A stretch of 64,000 nucleotides of DNA, from NCBI GenBank assembly GCA_002404835.1, contig DHKM01000002.1, positions 1-64,000 on the forward strand, given 5' to 3'. Source of the DNA: Caryophanales bacterium UBA4694 (GTDB lineage Bacteria > Bacillota_I > Bacilli_A > RFN20 > CAG-288). The position numbers and the translations under genes are program-made. Below the pieces are notes generated by a model that was not told the origin of the DNA, did not search any database, and saw only the letters and a program-made list of their open reading frames with translations. Below, piece by piece: positions 45,412 through 52,801 of the stretch (the stretch's first letter is position 1; every line of letters starts with the position of its first letter).

Positions 45412-45440
45412 ATGATACCCCTTACAAATTGGGAGCTCAA
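45412..45440 (-). promoter_or_regulatory. Promoter of the large GH3 gene
   Basis: TTGAGC (45435-45440) and TATCAT (45412-45417) are 17 bp apart on the - strand. The leader of about 70 nt holds a GGTCAG/CTGAC inverted repeat. Confidence 0.6.
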
Positions 45441-45451
45441 TGATTCTAGAA

Positions 45452-45520
45452 ATAAAGATTTGTGGTGGGATATAAAGATTTTCAAAAGGGCTGAAATGTA
45501 AATTTCTGGGCTGAAATGCA
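45452..45520 (-). promoter_or_regulatory. Four 20-bp-periodic direct repeats, probable LytTR-regulator site
   Basis: ATAAAGATT occurs at 45452 and 45472, and GGGCTGAAATG at 45488 and 45508; the four units are spaced exactly 20 bp. On the - strand the second pair reads ACATTTCAG and GCATTTCAG, close to the ACAGTTAAG half-site of AgrA-type LytTR proteins, which bind two direct half-sites about two helical turns apart. The array ends 12 bp upstream of the -35 box, a normal activator position. Confidence 0.55.
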
Positions 45521-45545
45521 GGAAGGCTGCTTTTAGAATTGACAC

Positions 45546-45614
45546 CAAAAAAGACGCTGATTGTACTACCTTGATGAGGGTAAGTAAAGGAGAGTTTAGT
45601 ACAATTACAGCGCC
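45546..45614 (-). terminator. Terminator after the LytTR regulator gene
   Basis: TTGTACTA and TAGTACAA are flanked by CGCTG/CAGCG, giving a stem of about 14 bp with a bulge and a 28-nt loop; T6 follows on the - strand. Confidence 0.75.
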
Positions 45615-45651
45615 TCTTTGAAGATTGAAAGAGGTCAAATATAGAAGAAAG

Positions 45652-46383
45652 TCAGTTGATGAGAGATGATCTAGTCAGTGACATGTATTCTTCGATGATT
45701 TGGTTTCGGTTTGTTCGGGAAAGCGGAATTTCAGTCTGACTTTTTAATATAACGTGTTTTGCATCGAATTTTTCGATATATTTGTAATTGATGAGAAAAC
45801 CTTTGTGAACCCGGATGAATCCAAACGGTCTGAGCTGGTTTTCCAGTGAAACAAGAAGCTGACGGATTTTGATTGCATCCGGTTTGTCTTGTAGATGCAA
45901 CAACTGATAGTTGTGGCTTGCTTCGACAAATTCGATATCATCAATGCTGATCAGGGAGGTTTCCGTTTCGGTCTTGATTTCCAGATAATTGATTTTCCGG
46001 TAATTTGGATAGATGTCATTCAGAAAATGGCTGATTGCACTGCTCACATCTTCGATGAAGTTTGTTTTTCTGATGAATCCGATCGGGTCGAATTCAAAGC
46101 AACGGAATACTTTTGATTCGTTTGAAGAAATGAAGACAAGAGAGACCTTTTTGTCTTTTTCTCGAATCAATTTGGCCACTTCCGTTCCATCCAAAGGGGA
46201 CATGATGACATCAAGACAGATCAAATCATATTGTGTGTGTTCCATGGATTCCAAAAGCTTTTCTCCTTCAGTGAAAGCCTGGATTTCGGATGGTATTTTC
46301 TTTTCGTCGAGTATCCCTTTTATGGAATTGGCCTCTATGGAAAGGCTTGTGTTTTCATCATCAAGCATTGCGATCTTAATCAT
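45652..46383 (-). CDS. LytTR (AgrA-type) response regulator
   Basis: A 243-residue regulator with a receiver domain (MLDDENTS at the acidic pocket, phospho-acceptor Asp in LICLDVIMSPLDG, about residue 58) and a C-terminal LytTR DNA-binding domain (YLEIKTETETSLISIDDIEFVEA to IPLSRTNRNQIIEEYMSL). The paired kinase gene overlaps its start by 8 bp. Candidate binding repeats lie past its terminator, upstream of the large GH3 gene, so it probably controls that gene. Confidence 0.92.
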   Translation of the reverse strand: MIKIAMLDDENTSLSIEANSIKGILDEKKIPSEIQAFTEGEKLLESMEHTQYDLICLDVIMSPLDGTEVAKLIREKDKKVSLVFISSNESKVFRCFEFDPIGFIRKTNFIEDVSSAISHFLNDIYPNYRKINYLEIKTETETSLISIDDIEFVEASHNYQLLHLQDKPDAIKIRQLLVSLENQLRPFGFIRVHKGFLINYKYIEKFDAKHVILKSQTEIPLSRTNRNQIIEEYMSLTRSSLIN

Positions 46384-47722
46384 GGTTTTCTCCTTGTTTT
46401 TGAAACATCTCTATCATGCCGTCGGAATAGAATTTTCCGTCTTCGATGTAGAAGGTGATATGACCATTGTATTTTCTGATCATTCCTTTGATGATTCCGA
46501 TTCCATAACCATGGCCGTTTGTGTTTTTGGATGAGTTGAATTCCAGTCTTTGTTTGTCGGTGGGGTTGCAGATGAGGAATCTCAGATAGTTTTTGTCTGC
46601 TCTTATTCTTACATCGATACATGGCTTTTTATCTGGGGTTCTTTCGGTTTCTTCCAAAGCATTGTCGATAAGGTTGGTCAGTAAGGAACAAAGATCGCTG
46701 TCCAAGAAAGGGAGAGAAGGTGGGATAGCAACCATGGTCATCATTTCGATATGTCTCATATGAGCTTTTGTCATCTCAAGATTGAGAATGGAAGAAACGA
46801 CAGAATTTCCGCAGTCAATGATATGGATGTCTTCGAAAGTTACATCCAATGTTTTTTGGAGATATTCTTCTGCTTTGTCATATTGTTTCTCTTTGAGTAG
46901 GTTTATGGCATAGGCATAATGGTTTTTGATATCATGCCTTGCCATGCTTGAACGAGTGATGGAATCCTGATTCATTTTCAGCATCAAAAGAGCAGACTGG
47001 TTCATTTTCGCCTCTGCTTCTGCCTGGATTGTCCTCTGCTGACTTCTTAGAAGAAGATAGAGAAAAACATAGATTCCGATGTCTATGGCCAGAAGGACAA
47101 AAAGGACGAAAATGATGAAGGCGTGATAGGCTGTTGAGGATGAAATGTCAAAATTGCTCTGAACCATTGAAATGATAAGAATTCCGAGGAAAATGGAAAT
47201 ATCCAAAATCAAATAGGAAATCGGAATGCAATAAAAATTGTTGATGTTTATATAGCCGATTAAAAAACCGGAAATAATGGCTAGCAGATAAGGAAGAGAC
47301 ATTAGGGCTTGATAGGCAAAACTGTTAAGGGATAATTTAGCAAGGATGAGGTTGTTATGATGACCGATTTCTGTAACGACATAGGTGGCAGAGAAAAACA
47401 AAATCATTCGAACGAACTTTTTCCGAAAACTCAGTTTATCGGTGATTCCCAGATAGATGAAACCCGGAATGACCATTGACAAAATAATCAGATAGGGGGT
47501 GAACCTTGGCTGATTTAAGGAATAGCTTAGCATGCAAAGAATAGTGATGGATGCAAATAAGATGGCGAAATTCAGAAAGTCGAAAATTATTTTGCGGATA
47601 CTTTTCGAATAATTGCCACGGCAAAGTATGGCTGAAAAAGCAATGCAGAAAATCTCAAAAACAAAAGGGAAACTGTAAAATACCCTGAAGAAATTGACAA
47701 TATTTTCGGTTAGTTGACCCAT
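46376..47722 (-). CDS. AgrC-type sensor histidine kinase
   Basis: A 448-residue kinase with about seven membrane segments in the first 230 residues (the peptide-sensing part of AgrC-like kinases), a coiled linker, the phospho-acceptor His in MARHDIKNHYAYAINLL (about residue 265), the N-box NLIDNALEETER (about 355) and the G-box GHGYGIGIIKGMIRKYNGHI (about 415). No AgrB/AgrD-like peptide gene is in the window, so the signal is unknown. Promoter TTGTTT-17-TATAAT and an AGAGGT site precede the start. Confidence 0.92.
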   Translation of the reverse strand: MGQLTENIVNFFRVFYSFPFVFEIFCIAFSAILCRGNYSKSIRKIIFDFLNFAILFASITILCMLSYSLNQPRFTPYLIILSMVIPGFIYLGITDKLSFRKKFVRMILFFSATYVVTEIGHHNNLILAKLSLNSFAYQALMSLPYLLAIISGFLIGYININNFYCIPISYLILDISIFLGILIISMVQSNFDISSSTAYHAFIIFVLFVLLAIDIGIYVFLYLLLRSQQRTIQAEAEAKMNQSALLMLKMNQDSITRSSMARHDIKNHYAYAINLLKEKQYDKAEEYLQKTLDVTFEDIHIIDCGNSVVSSILNLEMTKAHMRHIEMMTMVAIPPSLPFLDSDLCSLLTNLIDNALEETERTPDKKPCIDVRIRADKNYLRFLICNPTDKQRLEFNSSKNTNGHGYGIGIIKGMIRKYNGHITFYIEDGKFYSDGMIEMFQKQGENHD

Positions 47723-47775
47723 AAATAACCTCTAATAGTCGAATTATAAATGCCAATTCAATCAAAAACAATAGG

Positions 47776-48585
47776 TCAATCCTTCTTTTTGGCTTTCAGG
47801 TAACGCGGTTTTCCTTCCATATCATAGAGGATTTCTTCATCAAAAGAATTGGAGGTCAAATCATCAAGAAGCTTTGCGACCTTTTTTGCATTGGTTGATT
47901 CCAATTCGAAAAAAGCAAGACCATGGGAAGATAAATGTGAGTTAAGCAGCGGAAATATTTTCCGATAAGAATCGCATCCGTCTTTTCCGCTGAACAGAGC
48001 AAGACTCGGCTCAAATGGAGCATCTACTTCACGTGAATCTTCTTCAATATAAGGTGGGTTGGAAATAATGACATCATAGATACAATCGATATTGTAAAGG
48101 AAATCTGATTTTATGAATTTGATTTCTTTTTTATTTCCTTTTGCGGATTTTTCAGCCAAAGCCAATGCATTATCTGAAATATCACTGGCATGAATTTCCG
48201 CTTCTGGGAAAAGAAACTTAAGACTGATGGCAATGAATCCTGATCCAGTGCATAAATCTAGAATCTTCTTTTGATTCCAATCCTGATTGTTTTTGACATA
48301 ATCATAAAGGAATTCGATTGTTTCGGTTCTTGGAATCAAGACATTTTCGTTCAGATAGATTTTATTTCCTCGGATGATGTCATATCCGGAAAGGTAAACC
48401 GCTGGATATCCTGCTTTCAGTTTGTTAAGGATGCTTATGGCTTCTTTAGACGATATCTGATCCATATCTCCATGAATTCCTAAATCGGAAAACGGAAAAT
48501 GAAAGACATAATCGAACACAGTTCTTATGTCTGCAAGGGGTATTCCTTCTTTGTAGTACAGAGAAAAAATTTCATTATAAGTCAT
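47776..48585 (-). CDS. prmC: Release-factor glutamine methyltransferase
   Basis: The 269-residue enzyme methylates the Gln of the GGQ motif in release factors with S-adenosylmethionine. Motifs are LIPRTETIEFLYDY (about residue 82), the SAM site LDLCTGSGFIAISLKF (about 108) and NPPYIEEDSREV (about 176), which holds the substrate Gln. It follows its substrate gene prfA, separated by a terminator, so it probably also has its own promoter or relies on readthrough. Confidence 0.95.
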   Translation of the reverse strand: MTYNEIFSLYYKEGIPLADIRTVFDYVFHFPFSDLGIHGDMDQISSKEAISILNKLKAGYPAVYLSGYDIIRGNKIYLNENVLIPRTETIEFLYDYVKNNQDWNQKKILDLCTGSGFIAISLKFLFPEAEIHASDISDNALALAEKSAKGNKKEIKFIKSDFLYNIDCIYDVIISNPPYIEEDSREVDAPFEPSLALFSGKDGCDSYRKIFPLLNSHLSSHGLAFFELESTNAKKVAKLLDDLTSNSFDEEILYDMEGKPRYLKAKKKD

Positions 48586-48599
48586 GTTTTGCTTTCCAA

Positions 48600-48628
48600 T
48601 AAAAATGCCTTTGTAAAGACAAAGGCAT
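48600..48628 (-). terminator. Terminator after prfA
   Basis: ATGCCTTTGT (48605-48614) and ACAAAGGCAT (48619-48628) form a perfect 10-bp stem, followed by T5 on the - strand. Confidence 0.85.
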
Positions 48629-48635
48629 GCTTAAA

Positions 48636-49748
48636 CTACTTCTCGGCTGTAGCAGCCATTTCCTCCTGGAGTTTCTTGGTTTGTTCCTCCAACAGGTCTT
48701 TTTGATTTGCCTCGTTCAAGGCTGTGACCAATTCATCCAAATCACCATTCATGATTTTAGGAAGATTCAATGTGCTCCAGCCGATTCTATGATCGGTCAC
48801 ACGGTTTTGAGGATAGTTATAGGTTCTTATTCTTTCGTTTCTTTCCCCAGTACCGACTTTCAGTCTTCTTTCTCCACCGACTTTCTCTTCTACTTCGGCA
48901 TCATGCATGGCCTGAAGTTTTGCTTTCAACATGACCATACAGGTTTCCTTGTTGGCAAGCTGGTCCCTTTCTACCTGGCAGGATACGACAACACCGGTTG
49001 GGATATGTGTGATTCTAACAGCTGATTCTGTTTTATTGACGTTCTGTCCGCCGGCACCAGAACTGTGATAAGTATCGATTCTTAAATCGGCCGGATTGAT
49101 CTTGATATCGACATGTTCGACTTCTGGCATGACAAGGACAGTGGCTGTGGAGGTCTGGATGCGCCCATTGGCTTCTGTTACAGGAACTCTCTGGACTCTG
49201 TGCGCACCACTCTCGAATTTGAGTTTGGAGTATACTCTCTTTCCTTTGATTTTCAAGGAAATGAGGGAGTATCCGCCCAACGGCGTTGGGTCGGAATCGA
49301 GAATCTCGATTTTCCACCCTTGGCTGTCTGCGTAATGAGAATACATACGGAAAAGATCTCCAGCGAAGATATTCGCTTCATCTCCACCAGCAGCTCCTCG
49401 TATTTCCATGATGATATTCTTGTCATCGTTCTCATCCTTCGGAAGAAGAGCAATCTTGATTTCCTCTCTTTTCTTCTCAATCTTCGGACCCAGTTCGTCG
49501 AAGGTCATTTTCGCCATTTCGCGGATGTCGTCATCTTCGTCTTTCATCATGATTTCGGCATCAGCTTTATCGTTCATCATTTTTGTCAGATCGTCAAACA
49601 TGTTCACCGGTTCTTCCAATGTTGCTCTTTCTTTGGATAGCTTTGTCATTGTCGGAATATCCAGTGTTCCTTCGCTTAAAAGTTTATCGATGTCTCCTAG
49701 CCTCTGTTTCATTGCCTTGAGACGTTCTAACATGAAATCTGTTGCCAT
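48636..49748 (-). CDS. prfA: Peptide chain release factor 1
   Basis: At 370 residues this is a complete RF1 that ends translation at UAA and UAG. The peptidyl-transferase motif is SSGAGGQNVNKTESAVR (about residue 236) and the codon-reading region includes the segment just before it. N-terminal helices match RF1 in length. The start follows AAGGAGAAA. Its neighbour prmC modifies the GGQ glutamine. Confidence 0.97.
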   Translation of the reverse strand: MATDFMLERLKAMKQRLGDIDKLLSEGTLDIPTMTKLSKERATLEEPVNMFDDLTKMMNDKADAEIMMKDEDDDIREMAKMTFDELGPKIEKKREEIKIALLPKDENDDKNIIMEIRGAAGGDEANIFAGDLFRMYSHYADSQGWKIEILDSDPTPLGGYSLISLKIKGKRVYSKLKFESGAHRVQRVPVTEANGRIQTSTATVLVMPEVEHVDIKINPADLRIDTYHSSGAGGQNVNKTESAVRITHIPTGVVVSCQVERDQLANKETCMVMLKAKLQAMHDAEVEEKVGGERRLKVGTGERNERIRTYNYPQNRVTDHRIGWSTLNLPKIMNGDLDELVTALNEANQKDLLEEQTKKLQEEMAATAEK

Positions 49749-49906
49749 AATATGTATTTCTCCTTTTTGTTTAATTGATTCAGCTGAATGGAAAAATTGA
49801 CGCTAACTGAAGCGCTCAAAGAAAAAGAGATGTTCGTACCGTGTGTCTTGTCTAGTTTTCATAGCAAGATATTTTATCATAAGTGCCTTTTTTCTAGATA
49901 GAGGTG

Positions 49907-51430
49907 CTAATGATTTTCGTTCGTCTTTTCCTTGTAGTATTCTTTGATATCATCCATGGATGTCTTAAGAAGGTCAAGGACGTCTTTTGAAAATGCACCG
50001 CATTCCCCTTCTTGAATCTTTTTAAAAGATTCTTCAATAGAAAGATTGTCTTTGAATACGACAAGATTGTCAAAGCTGTCGATTAAGGATATCAACTGCG
50101 TGGCAAAAGAAATGTTTTTGAGCCCTCTTGGTGAACCTTTTCCATCAATTCGTTCATGGTGGTTCAGGGCAACGTCATATATGGTTTTATAGAAATCGTT
50201 CTTTTCAAAATCCGGCAGGGATTGAATCAAGTTTGCGCCATAGGAAGAATGCATGTCTATTGTCGATATTTCCTGTTCGGTCAAATTCTCTTTCTTGTTG
50301 AGAATATCAAGAGGGATGAATATTTTGCCGATGTCGTGAACTTTGGCAGCCAGAATAATGGCTTCTTTTTCTTCTTTGGTCAGCATCTTGCATCCCTCAT
50401 GAGGGGACTCGAGAATCAGATTCGTAATTGCTTCTACACGGATGAGATGAGAATAAAGATCCGGGTATTTGATTTTCAAAAGCATATCCAGAAGGGAAAA
50501 GAGGAAGACATCGTTCTTATCTTCGGTTTTCTTCAGCAATGTCTGGATAGAACTGTTTTCCTTTGCTTTGCTATCTGATACAACGGTGTTTCTTTTCTCT
50601 TTCGCAATATAAAGATTGGTATCCGCTTTTTCGAAGGATTCCTGTGCTGTTTTTCCTGACGCATTTGTCACACCGATTGAAACGGTGATTTTGACACTTT
50701 GGTGTTTTGGGTAGATGTACCGGCTAAGATGTTCTCTGATGTTGTCTAGGATTTTGATGGTTTCATTTTCGTCATTTGTATGTAGAAGGATGACGAATTC
50801 ATCACCACCATATCGAACGATGATTCCTTTTCCCTTTAAGAATTCTTTTGCGATCTTCACAACGTTTATGAGGACAATATCTCCGAACATGTGCCCATAA
50901 ATATCATTGCATCCCTTGAAATTGTCGATGTCCAGAATCGCCACATAGGAAAATGTTTTCCTGTCTTTTAAATATTCTTCATAATACCGTCTGTTATAGG
51001 TGTCCGTTAGAATATCGTAATAGACTTTTTTGAAATAGTTTCCGGCGGTTTCTCCGGAAATCATTTTCATTTTGATATTTGTGATAAAGGTAGTTGGAAG
51101 CTTGAAAATGATTTCAAGAACATAAGGTAGGGATTCGATTTTGATGTATTTGGCATTGACGAGATAGTAACGCTCGTTTAGACATTCCAATTTGAATGAT
51201 TCCTTTTTTGTCTTCATACAGCGCGAAGATACACATTCCTTGCACGGATTTTTCCGATTCCAGAAGGTATAGCATTCAAAAGGAATGTTCAGCTTTTTTC
51301 GAGTCTCTTTTTCTTTCTCTAGACAGTGGATATGTTCTGCACTTAAAACACGAACGGCAAAAAAGATTTGCTTTAGGTTTTTGACCAGGTCCATTGCCTC
51401 TTCATTTGTGTAATTGGTAACGCTTGACAT
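49907..51430 (-). CDS. GGDEF and HD-GYP-type protein with an N-terminal Cys motif
   Basis: A 507-residue soluble protein. An N-terminal region of about 140 residues has CYTFWNRKNPCKECVSSRC, a possible metal or redox site in a PAS-like domain. A GGDEF domain follows, with intact IVRYGGDEFVILL (about residue 220), so it should make c-di-GMP; I see no RxxD inhibitory site just before it. The C-terminal HD domain has AAKVHDIGKIFIPLDIL (about 370) and HHERIDGKGSPRGL (about 422), with GSP where HD-GYP phosphodiesterases have GYP. Both synthesis and breakdown of c-di-GMP are possible. The start follows AAGGAG. Confidence 0.9.
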   Translation of the reverse strand: MSSVTNYTNEEAMDLVKNLKQIFFAVRVLSAEHIHCLEKEKETRKKLNIPFECYTFWNRKNPCKECVSSRCMKTKKESFKLECLNERYYLVNAKYIKIESLPYVLEIIFKLPTTFITNIKMKMISGETAGNYFKKVYYDILTDTYNRRYYEEYLKDRKTFSYVAILDIDNFKGCNDIYGHMFGDIVLINVVKIAKEFLKGKGIIVRYGGDEFVILLHTNDENETIKILDNIREHLSRYIYPKHQSVKITVSIGVTNASGKTAQESFEKADTNLYIAKEKRNTVVSDSKAKENSSIQTLLKKTEDKNDVFLFSLLDMLLKIKYPDLYSHLIRVEAITNLILESPHEGCKMLTKEEKEAIILAAKVHDIGKIFIPLDILNKKENLTEQEISTIDMHSSYGANLIQSLPDFEKNDFYKTIYDVALNHHERIDGKGSPRGLKNISFATQLISLIDSFDNLVVFKDNLSIEESFKKIQEGECGAFSKDVLDLLKTSMDDIKEYYKEKTNENH

Positions 51431-51454
51431 ATGAAATCTAACTCCTTGTGAGGT

Positions 51455-51913
51455 TTATTTCTTGCCCTTTGTTCTCATGGTTTTGAAAAAATCGGAAAGC
51501 AGTTTATCGAATCGGCTGTCATCAATCCGATGTACTTTCATGACATTATCGACAAAAACGTGATGATAAGATAAGGCTCCTGCTTTTGTATCGTCTGTAA
51601 CGTAATATAGGTTTGATATTCCTGCTTTCAATATGGCTGCCATACAAAATAGACAGGGCTCAAGGGAAACGACGATGCTGTAGTCTTTCAGATATCTGGA
51701 GTTTGTCTGTTTCATCTCTTCTGTGATTACATTGTATTCTGCATGTTCAAAGGGAACGTTTGAGGATTCCACACTGTTGTGCATTATGACGATATGGTTA
51801 TTTGAAACCAAAGCGGCAGCTACTGGGATTTCGCCAAGTTTCTCTGCTTCAAGGCAGGAATCGTATAGACTGTCTAAGATGGATTGTAATTGTTCTGTTG
51901 TCATGGTACCCAT
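51455..51913 (-). CDS. tadA: tRNA adenosine deaminase
   Basis: About 152 residues: the zinc deaminase that converts A34 to inosine in tRNA-Arg. The zinc/catalytic motifs are PFEHAEYNVI (about residue 52) and LEPCLFCMAAI (about 85), with LLSDFFKTMR at the C-terminus. The open frame reaches 52237 but the extra N-terminal 108 codons run through a terminator and have no coding character; a TATACT box ends 6 nt before the ATG at 51913 and no Shine-Dalgarno is present, so a leaderless start is preferred; ATG at 51904 is the alternative. Other nucleoside deaminases of the family are possible. Confidence 0.88.
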   Translation of the reverse strand: MGTMTTEQLQSILDSLYDSCLEAEKLGEIPVAAALVSNNHIVIMHNSVESSNVPFEHAEYNVITEEMKQTNSRYLKDYSIVVSLEPCLFCMAAILKAGISNLYYVTDDTKAGALSYHHVFVDNVMKVHRIDDSRFDKLLSDFFKTMRTKGKK

Positions 51914-51919
51914 AATATT

Positions 51920-51925
51920 AGTATA
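51920..51925 (-). promoter_or_regulatory. -10 box of tadA, leaderless type
   Basis: TATACT lies 6 nt before the ATG at 51913. The -35 region is weak (TTTTAA at 17 bp). Confidence 0.5.
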
Positions 51926-51953
51926 AGTTTCAGTCTTTGGAATTAAAAGAGAA

Positions 51954-51979
51954 AAGAAAAACCGCTCATAATGAGCGGT
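51954..51979 (-). terminator. Terminator after the small lipoprotein
   Basis: ACCGCTCAT and ATGAGCGGT form a 9-bp perfect stem followed by T5 on the - strand. Confidence 0.85.
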
Positions 51980-51998
51980 CAAGAAATCAAATGGGATT

Positions 51999-52505
51999 TT
52001 ACTTGGAATAGGTGACTTTAAGGTTGTAGAAGGAACTGGAGTCTTTGCCGGTACCACTGGTTTTGACGGAAGTGACAAGACCATACTCGTTCCATTCGAT
52101 GGAAGCATCGACTTTGTTGCCGTCTTCATCTTTGTCAGAATAGGCAACCTTGAAGTTTCCGCCTGCATAATAGGTCCAATCGGTATTTTCGGCGACGGTG
52201 AACGAACCAAGTCCGAAAGAAGTGAGAATGGTACCATAAGCGATACCTTTTACGTCAGTCAAAGAGGTCCCGGTCAGAACTCTGTCTTTGACGGTTAAAT
52301 CGGCATCGATTCCGCTTTCGCTCTTGGAGTTATCACTCTTGCTCTTGATAGAGCCAGTGACTTTGGCAGTTTTGTATTCGACTGTTTTCTTCAAAGCTTC
52401 GCCGGCCTTCGTCTTGAAATCAGCGAAACTGACCTTACTAGTACAAGAAGCCAAAGTAAGGACAGCAAGAGACATCATACCAATAGAACGTAATCCTTTT
52501 TTCAT
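51999..52505 (-). CDS. Small lipoprotein of unknown function
   Basis: A lipoprotein of about 168 residues with lipobox LAVLTLASC (Cys near residue 20) and a globular part rich in beta-strand and Lys/Ser/Asp residues. The blocks VTGSIKSKSD and GSFTVAENTDWTYYAGGNFKV loosely resemble parts of the three tandem lipoproteins, but I cannot establish kinship. An ATG four codons upstream lies inside the GGAGGG site, so MKKGLRSIG at 52505 is the start. Confidence 0.75.
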   Translation of the reverse strand: MKKGLRSIGMMSLAVLTLASCTSKVSFADFKTKAGEALKKTVEYKTAKVTGSIKSKSDNSKSESGIDADLTVKDRVLTGTSLTDVKGIAYGTILTSFGLGSFTVAENTDWTYYAGGNFKVAYSDKDEDGNKVDASIEWNEYGLVTSVKTSGTGKDSSSFYNLKVTYSK

Positions 52506-52771
52506 TTTTCCCTCCATATGCTTAGGATAGGAAATCTCTAAGCACGATAGTATTATGATACATTATTTTAAATAAAATGCAAATCACAAAAGAATTTTTT
52601 TGAACTTGCAAGTATATAAATGATTTCACTGAATGTGTTTTAATTAAACAAATATTAAAGACATAGTAATGATAATAGAAAAGACAATTTGAAATTTATA
52701 ATACGAAATTTTTGTAAATCCAATAAATTAGATATTAGACAAAGTTGAATGATTTGTCTAATTGTTCGCAT

Positions 52772-52799
52772 AAAAAGCCTTGGCTTTATCCAAGGCTTT
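52772..52799 (-). terminator. Terminator after the SNF2 gene
   Basis: AAAGCCTTGG pairs with CCAAGGCTTT and is followed on the - strand by T5. Confidence 0.85.
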
Positions 52800-52801
52800 G
52801 G

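Noticed and set aside
51914..52237. Longer N-terminus for TadA
   Set aside because: It passes through the terminator of the upstream gene, is Pro/Ser/Thr-rich without a domain, and lies antisense-like over another gene's end.
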